A DNA stretch of 64,000 nucleotides from Burkholderia sp. TSV86 (GTDB lineage: Bacteria > Pseudomonadota > Gammaproteobacteria > Burkholderiales > Burkholderiaceae). The stretch covers positions 248,001 through 312,000 of the forward strand of contig NZ_LOWB01000116.1 of the NCBI RefSeq assembly GCF_001522865.1, read 5' to 3'. The position numbers were made by a program, and so were the translations under genes. The stretch's first letter is position 1; the number at the start of each line of letters is the position of its first letter. The notes under the pieces were generated by a model. That model was given only the letters and a program-made list of their open reading frames with translations, was not told where the DNA came from and did not search any database. This document shows positions 37,254 through 46,262 of this stretch, piece by piece.

Positions 37254-38023
37254 AGGAGGGTCTCCCCGCCGACGCGCGCTGTCAGGCTGAGCACGCCCTT
37301 CAGCAGGCAGCGTTCCCCCCAGAACGCGTACCGCCCGTGCAGGACCCGGCGGTTGTGCATGAATACCGCATCGCCCGCCATCAACGGGATCGGTGTCACC
37401 AGGCCGCCATCCACCAGCCGTTGTTCGCAGAACCCGGCGAACCGGGCGCACATGTCAATGACCGGGGCCGGGTTGTCCGGCGCGACCCGGGTGCTGCTCC
37501 AATTCAATACCGGACCCGCGCCGTCATATTCGATCACGCGCCTGGTCACGGTGCGCTCCCCCTTGGTGAACCGCACGTTCACCTCGCGCAGCGACCGCAG
37601 CAGCGCGGGATCGCAGGCCGCAAGGTAGTCCGTGACGAGCGCGTCGTCCACCGCGAACGTCGCGCCGCCGAACCGGGCAGGGGTTTCGCAACACAGGAAG
37701 AAGACGTCGAACGCCACGTCGCTGTATGCGCCGTCGACATGCAGCGGCATCCGGCCGTTGCCGTACCGGTATTGCGCGGTGGCCGCCAGCGTGGCGTCGT
37801 AACGGATGTCCAGCCAGCCGGCATGGTCCAGTCCACCGGTCACCGGGTCCTCGTCGCGGAAATGAAAGTCGCCGATCTCGCCGGCCAGCTTCTGATAGAA
37901 GGCGTCGCTGTCGGCGTGCGACGCGCGTCGCAGCACCACCACCTTGTGCCCGGTCAGCGCGGCGCGCAGCCGCTCGCCGGTGCTGGCGCTGCGCGATTCG
38001 CGGATCTCAGTGAGAAATCGCAT
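37250..38023 (-). CDS. TauD/TfdA-family Fe(II)/2-oxoglutarate dioxygenase (third of three)
   Basis: 257 residues from ATG 38023, overlapping the upstream dioxygenase gene by 17 bases and the downstream NRPS by 4. The iron site is visible as PLHVDGAY (His-x-Asp) and the distal His in MHNRRVLHGR. The sequence AFWGERCLLKGVLS lies where the 2-oxoglutarate-binding Arg usually is. The protein is shorter and more divergent than the other two dioxygenases of the operon. It resembles clavaminate-synthase-like and amino acid hydroxylases of natural product clusters. It probably hydroxylates, desaturates or halogenates an amino acid; halogenation is unlikely because the Asp of the His-x-Asp motif is present. 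Confidence 0.88.
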   Translation of the reverse strand: MRFLTEIRESRSASTGERLRAALTGHKVVVLRRASHADSDAFYQKLAGEIGDFHFRDEDPVTGGLDHAGWLDIRYDATLAATAQYRYGNGRMPLHVDGAYSDVAFDVFFLCCETPARFGGATFAVDDALVTDYLAACDPALLRSLREVNVRFTKGERTVTRRVIEYDGAGPVLNWSSTRVAPDNPAPVIDMCARFAGFCEQRLVDGGLVTPIPLMAGDAVFMHNRRVLHGRYAFWGERCLLKGVLSLTARVGGETLL

Positions 38024-38879
38024 GGCTTGCCTCCCGTTGTCGTGCCCGGCTCGGCGCGATGCCGTCACTGACCAGCACGCGATGAATCTCGCGCCGCTGC
38101 CCGTGATAATCGTTGAGCGCGTAGTGCTGCACGCAACGGTTGTCGATCACCACGAGCAAGCCGCGCGTCCATTGAACTCGGCCGACAAACCGCGTGTCGA
38201 CGATTTGCTGGGACAACTGTTTGATCAACCGCTCGCTCTCGAGCACGTTCATGCCGACTATGCCGGTCATGTGGCAGGCGCTGACATAGAGTCCGTTGCG
38301 GCCAGTCGACGGATGCGTCCGCACGATGGGATGGATGTACGTCTGGTCGGCACGCGCCCGATCGTCGATTCGTTGTACGTCGCCGATGGAAAACCGGGGC
38401 GTACCGCTGCCGTGAACCTTCGACGCGGTGAAAATCCCGTCGAGCGACGCAATCCGTTCCTTCATGTCGGCCGGCAACGCTTCATACGCTGCGCGCATGT
38501 TCGCGACCAACGTGTCGCCGCCGTGGCGAGGAATGTCCACGCCGCGCAGCACGGTGTAGGCCGGCGGGATCTCGTGGTACGGCGAATCGGTGTGCCACAC
38601 GCCGCCGAAGTTGCTGGTCGAATCGCGTTCCTTGACGATGCGGAAGATTCCCGGATAGCCATTCAATGGCTTGCCGAACGGATATTCGGCGATCGTCCCC
38701 AAGCGCCGTGCGAACGACAAGTGCGCACCGGGATCAAGCGCCTCCCGCCCCTCGATACACACCACATGCCGGTCCAGCAGCACCTGCATGATCTTGCCGA
38801 ATTCGTCCGGCTCCAGCCGGTCGATCCGCACGCCACTGATCCGCGCACCGATGGCCGGTGCGATATCGACCACCTGCAT
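38007..38879 (-). CDS. TauD/TfdA-family Fe(II)/2-oxoglutarate dioxygenase (second of three)
   Basis: 290 residues from ATG 38879, with a strong GGAGG ribosome-binding site. The longer open frame to 39116 lacks such a site and overlaps the neighbour's end closely, so I reject it. This is a canonical TauD-type enzyme: APAIGARISGVRI start, VWHTDSPY (His-x-Asp iron ligands), the distal His in NRCVQHYALNDY and Arg residues in GQRREIHRV for 2-oxoglutarate. The substrate is unknown; TauD relatives oxidise taurine, herbicides, sulfonates and free or carrier-bound amino acids. The third dioxygenase gene overlaps its end by 17 bases. A 241-base gap separates it from the radical-SAM-like gene upstream, the only sizeable gap in the operon. 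Confidence 0.92.
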   Translation of the reverse strand: MQVVDIAPAIGARISGVRIDRLEPDEFGKIMQVLLDRHVVCIEGREALDPGAHLSFARRLGTIAEYPFGKPLNGYPGIFRIVKERDSTSNFGGVWHTDSPYHEIPPAYTVLRGVDIPRHGGDTLVANMRAAYEALPADMKERIASLDGIFTASKVHGSGTPRFSIGDVQRIDDRARADQTYIHPIVRTHPSTGRNGLYVSACHMTGIVGMNVLESERLIKQLSQQIVDTRFVGRVQWTRGLLVVIDNRCVQHYALNDYHGQRREIHRVLVSDGIAPSRARQREASHAISH

Positions 38880-39120
38880 TGCAACCTCCGCATTTCTTTG
38901 TCGATTCGTTGTTGAACGTCCCGGCCGGGCATACGGCACGGGGCCGGACGCGCGAGCGGCTGCGCAGCGCAGCGGCGCGCTGAACGAAGCGAGCCGGCGC
39001 GGTGCGCGACAGGGCGCTCTCCACGCCGTGGACGGCCGCTGCACAAGCCGAATGCCGCTGCCCGTGCCGCAAGCCTGCTTTCTGCGCGCCAACATGCCAG
39101 GTGAATGCCTGGCCACGTGC

Positions 39121-40140
39121 TCAGATTTCCCGCATGGGCTGCCATGTCTGGAAGACTCCGCACTGCCGCGGCTTGGCCAACTGCCGGCCGGACCTCACTT
39201 CGTCATGAGTCGGCACCGGGTCGCGCCGCCAGGCGTCCAATTGATCGAGATCGAGCGTCGAACGGTGTCGCCACGGCAATCCCGGATAGTCGGCGGGCAT
39301 GGACGTGATGGTCGGCACGGGCAGCCGGCCAGCGTAGAGGCGGCCCGCCCATAGATCGCCGCTGCCTTCGAGCACGCCGACGCGATCGCGGTCCAGCAAC
39401 CGGCTCACCGGCAGATCCGGCGGAATGCGCAAACTGTTCTCCGCGCCCGGAAGGTCATGCCGCCAGATCCACTCGACCAGTTCGTCCTGCCGCCGGTTGA
39501 GCCGCTCATCGGCGAAAACCGAACTCATCACCACCGGCACAGCCACGCCGCCCGCCTGCCGGTAGGACAACAGGCCCGCCAACCGTTGCCGCAGTTGACC
39601 CGGCGTGTCCAACGCGCTCACGGACACCCGCAGTTCGGCACCCACCTGAACTAATCCGGATTGCGTGTCCGGGGCGATCACCCGAAAGTACTTCGTGACG
39701 AACACGGTGCATCGGCCGGCATCGCGGATCAGCTTCGCGAGCGCATACGCTTTGGGCCAGTTCCACGACGCGTCGCTGTTCCAGCCGTTGCGCAAAAAGC
39801 GCTGCTCCGGCGGCAACGAAAGGAGATCCGCCTGCAGCTGATCCGCGTCGAGCAGGTTCTCCACGCGAATGCCGAAGTCGTAGTCCGCGGCGAACGCACC
39901 ACGGGCGGCGAAGCAGCTGCCATAGCAAATCTGCGATGCGGGCAGACAGCCCATGTACAGATCGGTCGTGAGGCTGTCGAATGGAAGCCCGCCATGCCGT
40001 CCGGCCCGAATCGCGACCGGCGTGGGGGATCGCAGCGCGTGGCCTGCCGTCATGCTGCGACCGCTTTCGGCGATCAACGAATGCGCGTCGTGCAGCACCG
40101 CGATGGGGATGATGGGCACGGTGTCTGAGTGATGAGACAT
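39121..40140 (-). CDS. Radical-SAM-like protein with C-x6-C-x3-C motif
   Basis: 339 residues from ATG 40140 (AGAGGAA upstream). Not a clearly recognised family. Around residue 62-75 it has YMGCLPASQICYGSCFAARG, giving C-x6-C-x3-C. The flanks resemble the cluster motif of SplB-like radical SAM proteins (GC-x3-C-x2-CYA) with insertions between cysteines. Further blocks look like radical SAM barrel strands: YALAKLIRDAGRCTVFVTKYF, ELRVSVSALDTPGQLRQRLAGL (shortened) and GVAVPVVMSSVF. If it binds a [4Fe-4S] cluster the geometry would be atypical; zinc binding is the alternative. It is 25 bases after the first dioxygenase gene and part of the same operon, so it should act in making the precursor or tailoring the product. 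Confidence 0.7.
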   Translation of the reverse strand: MSHHSDTVPIIPIAVLHDAHSLIAESGRSMTAGHALRSPTPVAIRAGRHGGLPFDSLTTDLYMGCLPASQICYGSCFAARGAFAADYDFGIRVENLLDADQLQADLLSLPPEQRFLRNGWNSDASWNWPKAYALAKLIRDAGRCTVFVTKYFRVIAPDTQSGLVQVGAELRVSVSALDTPGQLRQRLAGLLSYRQAGGVAVPVVMSSVFADERLNRRQDELVEWIWRHDLPGAENSLRIPPDLPVSRLLDRDRVGVLEGSGDLWAGRLYAGRLPVPTITSMPADYPGLPWRHRSTLDLDQLDAWRRDPVPTHDEVRSGRQLAKPRQCGVFQTWQPMREI

Positions 40141-40165
40141 GGTGGCTGTTCCTCTGTCGTCGGAA

Positions 40166-41005
40166 TCATCGTTGAATGTCCAGATTTGCAACCGCTTCTC
40201 CGCCAGGCACCGCGAACATGTCCGTGGGGGCGAAGATTTTGGTGGCCTTCAGCCAACGTCGGCCACGAAAGGCTTCGCGCCGATGCAGCAACTGGGCGTT
40301 GTCGTAAAGCGCGAAATCGCCGGTGGCCCACTGATGAGCGTAGATGCGCTCCGGCCGCAGCATTCGGGCCAACACGCGGTCCTTCAGCGCGGCCGATTCG
40401 GCGGCATCCAAGCCGGTAAAGCCCTGGGTGTTCTCGCTGACGTAGGCGAAGCGTTTGCCCGATGTTGGACTCACGAGCAATGCCGGGTGCGACACTCGGA
40501 GTTTGGGCACGTTGTCATGGTTGTACGCCGGCTCATAGGCCGCGCGCCGAGTGGCAAGATTCGCGATGGTAGTCTCGTCCAGACTGGCCGTCGCGACATC
40601 GGTCGACACGAAGCTGGTCGCTCCGCCGGAACTCGCGGGAATCACGCAATACAAGATCGCGAGCGTCGCCGGATTTTGCCGATGCTGCTGATCCGAGTGC
40701 CAGCAATCCGTGTCGGCTCCGGCGAAACCGATGGGCTTGCCGTGTTCGTCGCGCAAATTGGATAAATAGCTGATTGCCGGATAGTCGGGGGACAAGCAGA
40801 TTCTCCGCGACGACTCTTCCAACGGACCAATCCGTCGCGCCAATGCGTGCAGTTCCCGATCGTCGAGACATTGACGCCGGAATATCACCAAGCCGGCCTG
40901 CGCGACCAGCCGCAGAAAGCCTGCCTGATCGTCGGGCGAACACGCCTGGAGTGCGACACCACTGACCTGTAGGCCGAGCGTGTCCGATAGTGGCTCTACT
41001 TTCAC
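40166..41005 (-). CDS. TauD/TfdA-family Fe(II)/2-oxoglutarate dioxygenase (first of three)
   Basis: 279 residues, first gene of the biosynthetic operon. I choose GTG 41005 because AGGAGA lies six bases upstream and the protein then begins VKVEPLSDTLGLQVSG, the normal family N-terminus. An ATG at 41071 would add 22 residues without a ribosome-binding site. Iron ligands are in DCWHSDQQH (His-x-Asp) and LLHRREAF (distal His), with Arg residues in FRGRRWLKATK for 2-oxoglutarate. The segment SGGATSFVSTDVA matches amino acid-acting relatives. It may prepare the unusual amino acid used by the NRPS. The AT-rich region upstream should contain the operon promoter. Confidence 0.9.
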   Translation of the reverse strand: MKVEPLSDTLGLQVSGVALQACSPDDQAGFLRLVAQAGLVIFRRQCLDDRELHALARRIGPLEESSRRICLSPDYPAISYLSNLRDEHGKPIGFAGADTDCWHSDQQHRQNPATLAILYCVIPASSGGATSFVSTDVATASLDETTIANLATRRAAYEPAYNHDNVPKLRVSHPALLVSPTSGKRFAYVSENTQGFTGLDAAESAALKDRVLARMLRPERIYAHQWATGDFALYDNAQLLHRREAFRGRRWLKATKIFAPTDMFAVPGGEAVANLDIQR

Positions 41006-41635
41006 GGTATCTCCTGAGCCGGGAATGAGAACCGAATGCCGGCGGCGAGCGCCTCGGGATTCGGGATTCAAAGTGCGGCTGCTGCGGGATGCATCTAATT
41101 AAGGTTGATCGAATAAGATGGATGGATTTCTGGTATTAATATTTTCGGGGTTTAATTATTTTAATGAATTTAACACAAGCTTCCTTTGTTTGCCTTTGGC
41201 GGTTGGGGCGATGGCCTTATATAGGTTGCAATGCAATGGCATGATTCGTGTGGCCAATTCATAATAAGTAGATTAGACGGGGCGGGAAAGATATCAAGAA
41301 TTTATTCAAATAAAAAAGTGTGTGAGCGGTGAATAAAGGGATGGAATTTTCGTGAATTGAGATGCGGGTAATTTCCTATGTTCGGGCGATGTTTGATTTG
41401 CGGATTAATGTCTGGCTGATGGATTTGGCTTGGTTTTATCGAAGATCTTCGATCGCTCTATTGCCGTGGCTTTCGATTTCATTCTTTCTCTCTTTCATTT
41501 GCCTGCGCTAATCCGCTTAATGCGAAAAGGCATCCGAATCACAGCCGTGAGCGGCGGCCCATTCAACGCGCAACGCGTCCGGCGGAACTGCGCAACATTC
41601 ACCGGCTGGCGCGTGAAGCTCCAAGTTGTCCGGGC
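41006..41635. other. AT-rich promoter region of the biosynthetic operon
   Basis: No gene recognised. The part from 41090 to 41450 is strongly AT-rich compared with both flanks, consistent with a promoter/silencing region such as H-NS targets. The right part from about 41540 shares sequence with the region after the inverted YVTN copy. Confidence 0.6.
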
Positions 41636-41662
41636 AAAGCCGCGCGCAAGCGGCGCGGCTTT
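41636..41662 (-). terminator. Hairpin downstream of the intact YVTN gene
   Basis: AAAGCCGCGC (41636-41645) and GCGCGGCTTT (41653-41662) form a perfect 10-bp stem with a 7-base loop, about 100 bases after the stop of the minus-strand YVTN gene. The T-run is only three long. A related hairpin is found after the second copy at 44220-44235. Confidence 0.55.
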
Positions 41663-41758
41663 GTCGCATCGAATCGGCGGGATCGGGCGAACGGAGGCGA
41701 AACGGGATGAGGGCGGCTCGCTCGCCGAGCCCAGGCCCGCTTGCCGGCTATATCGGTC

Positions 41759-42913
41759 CTATCGGCCAAACGGCATCAAAAGCATCGCGCCGCTCGCTGG
41801 CGCCGTATTGGCTCCACCGAAAGTTGTCGAGCCTCGCACGCGAATGACCGACACGCTGGCCGATGTCCCATTGACGACATAAGCCGTCACCCCGTCCGGC
41901 GTGAATGCAACGCCGTTAGGCCTCTGGCCGGTGAAGTTGGTCACGACGCCGGTCTGTGTATTCGACGCGACGTCGATCACCGAGACCGTGTTGGAGTTCG
42001 CGTTGGTCACATATGCGGTATACGCGATCGTTCCCGCGCTCGTCGGGGCGGATGTGAAGGCGACGGCCAAGGGCGCGACGCCGGTGAAGCCGGAAACAGT
42101 GCCGATCTGGGTGTTCGACGCGACATCGATCACCGAGACCGTATTCGAATTGTAGTTGGTGACATAGGCTTTCTTTCCGTCCGGCGTAATCGCGATGTTC
42201 GCGGGCGCCGCGCCGGTGAAGCCCGCGACGGTGCCGATCTGAGTGTTCGCGCCGACATTGATTACCGAGACCGTATTCGAACCGTAGTTGGCGATGAAGG
42301 CTTTTGTGCCGTCCGGCGTAATCGCGATGCTGCTGGGCAAGAGGCCGGTGTAGCCTTTGACCAGGTCAATCACGGTTTTCGACGCGACATCGATGACCCC
42401 GATCGCGCTCACCGGCGAGGTCGAGTAGGCCACATAGGCTTTCTTTCCGTCCGGGGTGAACGCGATGCCCTCGGGTGTTCCGATGGGGCCGGAAACGGTG
42501 CCGATCTGGGTGTTCGACGCGACATCGATTACCGAGATCGTGCTCGATCCTGCATTGACGACATACGCTTGCGTTCCGCTCGGCGTGAAGGCGATGTCAT
42601 AGGGAAGCCGCCCGGCGAAGTTGAGAATGGTGCCGGTCTGCGTGTTCGACGCGACGTCGATCACCGAGACCGTGCCTGAGAACAGATTGGTGACGTAGGC
42701 GCGCTTGCCGTCCGGCTTGATTGCGATTTTCGTGGGCGTATCACCGGAGAACGAGGCGACCGTGCCGATCTGGACGTTGTTGGCCGCGTAGGCGGCCACC
42801 GGCGCGGTTGCCGCCACCACGGCGGCCAGCGCGAGCGCGGAGCACTTTGCGGCGAATCGTCCGGCATTCATTGGCTGACGCGGCCGCGCCAGCGGCATGA
42901 GTTGTCGACGCAT
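41759..42913 (-). CDS. Secreted YVTN-family seven-bladed beta-propeller protein
   Basis: 384 residues from ATG 42913, with AAAGGAAA just upstream. A Sec signal (FAAKCSALALAAVVAATAPV then AAYAANN) is followed by seven repeats of the YVTN type. Each has a GTKAYVTN-like strand and a TVSVIDVASNTQIGTV-like strand. Repeats end at blade seven with SVSVIRVRGSTTFGG and the protein closes with LLMPFGR. Such propellers occur in surface-exposed or periplasmic binding proteins with unknown ligands. The gene is part of an inverted duplication: a second, mutated and internally deleted copy lies at 43677-44154 on the plus strand with a nearly identical upstream region. Confidence 0.9.
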   Translation of the reverse strand: MRRQLMPLARPRQPMNAGRFAAKCSALALAAVVAATAPVAAYAANNVQIGTVASFSGDTPTKIAIKPDGKRAYVTNLFSGTVSVIDVASNTQTGTILNFAGRLPYDIAFTPSGTQAYVVNAGSSTISVIDVASNTQIGTVSGPIGTPEGIAFTPDGKKAYVAYSTSPVSAIGVIDVASKTVIDLVKGYTGLLPSSIAITPDGTKAFIANYGSNTVSVINVGANTQIGTVAGFTGAAPANIAITPDGKKAYVTNYNSNTVSVIDVASNTQIGTVSGFTGVAPLAVAFTSAPTSAGTIAYTAYVTNANSNTVSVIDVASNTQTGVVTNFTGQRPNGVAFTPDGVTAYVVNGTSASVSVIRVRGSTTFGGANTAPASGAMLLMPFGR

Positions 42914-43110
42914 GATGTTTCCTTTTTACCGATGAGTGGAATTCCGCGCTGGCTCGGACGGAGCCGAGGCGACTGAAAGGCTTGACCGTTCGCAGCCTTC
43001 TTTCCGATGGGTTGATCGACCGGTTCGGGTAAGAACGCCGCCCATCGGATTTAAAGCGTTTTTTTCTCCAATATCACCGGCTATCTTCTGGAGGATAACG
43101 TCCAAATATA
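42850..43110. repeat. Inverted repeat, left arm (5' end and upstream of the YVTN gene)
   Basis: The reverse complement matches 43480-43740; position x pairs with 86590 minus x around a centre at 43295. Matching is nearly complete from the YVTN ribosome-binding site through about 170 bases upstream and becomes patchy at the outer end near 43081-43110. Confidence 0.85.
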
Positions 43111-43479
43111 AAGCGAAATACCGTTCTCTATCCTATGAGTCGATGAACAAGCCATGATTTATTTAAACGCCTTTTTAATGAGGATGGTGTCGGCGTGGCG
43201 GCATTGGGCTTGGGAAAAACGGCCGATCGCGGTTGCATGGTCCGAGTCGATTCGAAAACGGAAGCGAATTCCGTTTGATTAAACGTTTGCTTAAGCAGCT
43301 TGCCTTATCTGTGCGAGTGGCTTGCCGATTCGTTGCCTGAGCGTTGCCGATTCGGATAACGCGTGTTCCAGGTGCGCTGCGCAGTCAAGAATGATTTCTG
43401 TTTATTTGAAATTCGATACTTGGGGGCGCTGGTATGCGGAGGGCATGAGGGGGCACCGCGGCGGCGGAAGGCGCTGCGT
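43111..43479. other. Spacer between inverted repeat arms
   Basis: About 370 bases with no recognised gene, AT-richer than the arms. It should carry the divergent promoters of both YVTN copies. Confidence 0.5.
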
Positions 43480-43740
43480 TGTATTTAGCGTTTATCCTCC
43501 CGCAGGTGACCGGTGATATCGGAGAAGAAAACGCTTTAAATCCGATGGGCGGCGTTCTTACCCGAATCGGTCGATCAACCCATCGGAAAGAAGGCTGCGG
43601 ACGGTCAAGCCTTTCAGTCGCCTCGGCTCCGCCCGAGCCAGCGCGGAATTCCACTCATCGGTAAAAAGGAAACATCATACGCCGACAACTCATGCCGCTG
43701 GCGCGGCCGCGTCAGCCAATGAAGGCTGTGCGGTTTGCCG
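43480..43740. repeat. Inverted repeat, right arm
   Basis: Right counterpart of 42850-43110. Landmarks shared in opposite orientation include GATTTAAAGCG, CCCATCGGAAAGAAGG-type sequence and the AAAAAGGAAACATCAT ribosome-binding region. Confidence 0.85.
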
Positions 43741-44154
43741 CGAAGCGCTCCGCATGCGTCTTGGCGGCGGGTGGTCCACAACCGCGTCGATGGAGGGCAC
43801 GCGGCCGACGACGCTCAGATCGGCGCGGTCGCCGAATACTCGGGCACGATGCCATGGGCGGTGGCCGTCACGCTGGACGGCAAGCGTGCGTATGTTGTTA
43901 ACACGAGTTCGAACACGGTCTCGGTGATCGACGTCGCGTCGAACACGCAGACCGGCGTCGTAAGCAGTTTCACTCGCATTTGGCCCGTTAGAGCCACGTT
44001 CACGCCTAACGGGACGAGCGCCTATGTCGTCAATCCCGCATCGGCCAGCGTGCCGATCATTCGCGTGCGCGGCGCGACGACTTTGTGGAAATCCGATACG
44101 GCACCCGCGAGCGGCGCGACGCTTTTGATGCCGTTTGGCCGGTATGGCCGATAA
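43677..44154 (+). pseudogene. Truncated, decayed second copy of the YVTN propeller gene
   Basis: At the position of the intact gene's ATG this copy has ATA (43677-43679). A later ATG (43692) reads MPLARPRQPMKAVRFAAKR, like the intact signal peptide, but the frame shifts in the signal region near 43770. From about 43815 another frame gives DAQIGAVAEYSG, one blade with VSVIDVASNTQTGVV, then directly the last blade (TSAYVVNPASASV) and LLMPFGRYGR. Blades two to six are missing, as expected from recombination between the near-identical repeat strands. It is therefore a pseudogene by start loss, frameshift and internal deletion. Its flanks on both sides still resemble those of the intact copy. Confidence 0.85.
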
Positions 44155-44219
44155 GCGATCCTGGGTTGAGCGATCGCGTCCGGCCACGTTTTACCCCGCC
44201 TTCGCCCACTCGAAGCGAC

Positions 44220-44235
44220 GAAGCCGCGCGGCTTC
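44220..44235 (+). terminator. Hairpin after the YVTN pseudogene
   Basis: GAAGCCGCGCGGCTTC is a perfect 16-base palindrome, the counterpart of the hairpin at 41636-41662 in the intact copy. Confidence 0.4.
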
Positions 44236-44567
44236 GCCAGTGTCGCCTGAGCCGACCGCATCGGCTTCATGCCCGGGCTGCACGATGTTAGAACGGCGCA
44301 GCCCACCCGATCCCGCCCGTTGACGACGGCGACGCGCAACGCCGGCAACCGCATGGTCACGTCGATCGTCGAATGCATTTACGCGTGCTTGCGGCACTCG
44401 TCGCGAGTGGGGAGCCTAGGCCGCGAGCCATGTGAGACGTAAGCCGTCATATCGATAGCACGATGTGTTGGTTCGTTCCGCCCGGCCGCATTGCTACGAT
44501 TTTCGGTCTGTCCGTCGCGCGATGCGACGGCCTGAGGCCCACGCATTCCCGATAGGAACGACGACGC
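44236..44567. other. Intergenic region before the family-5 transporter operon
   Basis: No gene recognised. This marks the right boundary of the inverted duplication and contains the promoter of the transporter operon starting at 44568. Confidence 0.5.
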
Positions 44568-46169
44568 ATGTCTTGGCTGACCCGACGCGGCTTTCTCATC
44601 GCATCCGGCGCAACGCTCGCGAGCGCGGGCCTTCCCGCCGCCGTGCTCGCGCAAACGAACGGCGCGGCGCGCAAGCGCGGCGGCACGCTGAACGTTTCGA
44701 TCAATCCGGAGCCGCCCGTGCTGGTGTCGATCTTTCAGACCACCGGCCCGGCTCTGCTCGCGAGTTCGAAAGTGCACGAAGGGCTGCTCGCATACGATTT
44801 CGATCTACGGCCGAAGCCGCAGCTCGCGACCGCGTGGCAGGTGAGCTCCGACGGTCTCGCATATACGTTCACGCTGCGAAGGAACGTCAAATGGCACGAC
44901 GGACAGCCGTTCACGTCGGCGGACGTCGCGTTCTCGATCGAGCTGCTGAAGGCGATTCATCCGCGCGGGCGCAGTACGTTCGCGAACGTCGCCGGCATTC
45001 GCACCCCCGATGCGCACACGGCAATCGTCGAGTTATCGAAGCCCGCGCCGTTTTTGATTCGCGCGCTGTCGGCCGGCGAATCGCCGATCGTGCCGAAGCA
45101 TCTGTACGCGGGCGGCGATCCGCTGTCGAACCCGCACAATAACGCGCCCATCGGCACAGGCCCGTTTCGCTTCAAATCGTGGACGCGCGGCGCGAGCATC
45201 GTCTATGAGCGCAATCCGGATTACTGGGACGCGGGCAAGCCGTATATCGACACGCTCGTGTTCAAGGTGATCCCGGATCCGGCCGCGCGCTCGGCCGCGT
45301 TCGAGACGGGCGCGCTCGATCTGGGCGGCGAAAACCCGGTGCCGCTCACCGAACTGCCGCGCCTGAGCCGGCTGCCGCAACTCACCGTCGAGACGCGTGG
45401 CTACCGGTTTCTCGCACCGCAGACCGAGATCGATTTCAATCTCGATCATCCGGTGTTGAGGGACCGGCGCGTGCGGCAGGCGATCGCGCAGGCGATCAAT
45501 GCGCAAGTTGTGCAGAAAACGATTGCTTATGGTTATGCGGACGTGTCGCCGACGCCGATCACGCCCGCCTCGCCGTATCACGATCCGACGCTCGCGCCTT
45601 ATCCGTTCGATCCGGCGGCGGCCGGCAAGCTGCTCGATGCGGCGGGCTATCCGCGCGGGGCGGCCGGCGTGCGTTTTCGGCTCACGCACGACTATCTGCC
45701 TTATGGCGACCTGTTCCGGCGGCTCGCCGATTACACGAAATCGGCACTCGCGCGCGTCGGCATCGATGTGACGGTGCGCTCGCAGGATCTGCCGTCGTTC
45801 CTGAAGCGGGTCTACACCGACCGGCAGTTCGATTTCGCGAGCACCGGCGTCAACACGCTGTTCGATCCGAGCGTCGGCGTTCAGCGACTGTATTGGTCGA
45901 AGAATATCCGGCCCGGCGTGCCGTTCTCGAACGCGCCGCACTACAGCAATTCCGACGTCGACCGGCTGCTCGAGGCGGCGTCGATCGAGCCGGACGAGAG
46001 CCGGCGTGTCGCGCTGTACCGGCAATTCCAGCAGATCGTCCATCGCGATCTGCCGATCCTGAACCTGATCGCGCCACGCTCGATCACGCTCGCAAACCGG
46101 CGCGTGCGCGATCACACGGTGTCCGCGCAGGGGCTCGAAGGTAATTTCGCTGACGTCTATTTGATTTGA
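44568..46169 (+). CDS. ABC transporter substrate-binding protein, family 5, Tat-exported
   Basis: 533-residue periplasmic binding protein of the DppA/OppA/NikA family. The N-terminus LTRRGFLIASGATLASAG is a twin-arginine signal, unlike the Sec signal of its paralogue at 27638-29224. Typical blocks are WHDGQPFTSADVAFSIELL, NNAPIGTGPFRF and NPDYWDAGKPY. It heads a four-gene operon with two permeases and a fused ATPase. The strong similarity to the binding protein inside the desulfurisation group suggests organosulfur ligands (for example sulfonates, sulfones or thioether peptides), but the family also carries peptides, nickel chelates and glutathione. The ribosome-binding site is AGGAA ten bases before the ATG. 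Confidence 0.92.
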   Translation: MSWLTRRGFLIASGATLASAGLPAAVLAQTNGAARKRGGTLNVSINPEPPVLVSIFQTTGPALLASSKVHEGLLAYDFDLRPKPQLATAWQVSSDGLAYTFTLRRNVKWHDGQPFTSADVAFSIELLKAIHPRGRSTFANVAGIRTPDAHTAIVELSKPAPFLIRALSAGESPIVPKHLYAGGDPLSNPHNNAPIGTGPFRFKSWTRGASIVYERNPDYWDAGKPYIDTLVFKVIPDPAARSAAFETGALDLGGENPVPLTELPRLSRLPQLTVETRGYRFLAPQTEIDFNLDHPVLRDRRVRQAIAQAINAQVVQKTIAYGYADVSPTPITPASPYHDPTLAPYPFDPAAAGKLLDAAGYPRGAAGVRFRLTHDYLPYGDLFRRLADYTKSALARVGIDVTVRSQDLPSFLKRVYTDRQFDFASTGVNTLFDPSVGVQRLYWSKNIRPGVPFSNAPHYSNSDVDRLLEAASIEPDESRRVALYRQFQQIVHRDLPILNLIAPRSITLANRRVRDHTVSAQGLEGNFADVYLI

Positions 46170-46262
46170 GCCGGGCGCCGCCGCGCGTTCGCGCGAAGAA
46201 TACGCGCCGGACGCATCCGGGCGGCGCATTTCGGCCGCGTTGAAACCACACAAGGAGAACCC

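Noticed and set aside
41850-42720. Periodic repeats that might be taken for a CRISPR array
   Set aside because: The repeats translate as the seven YVTN blades of a secreted propeller and the spacing is that of blades, with no unique spacers.
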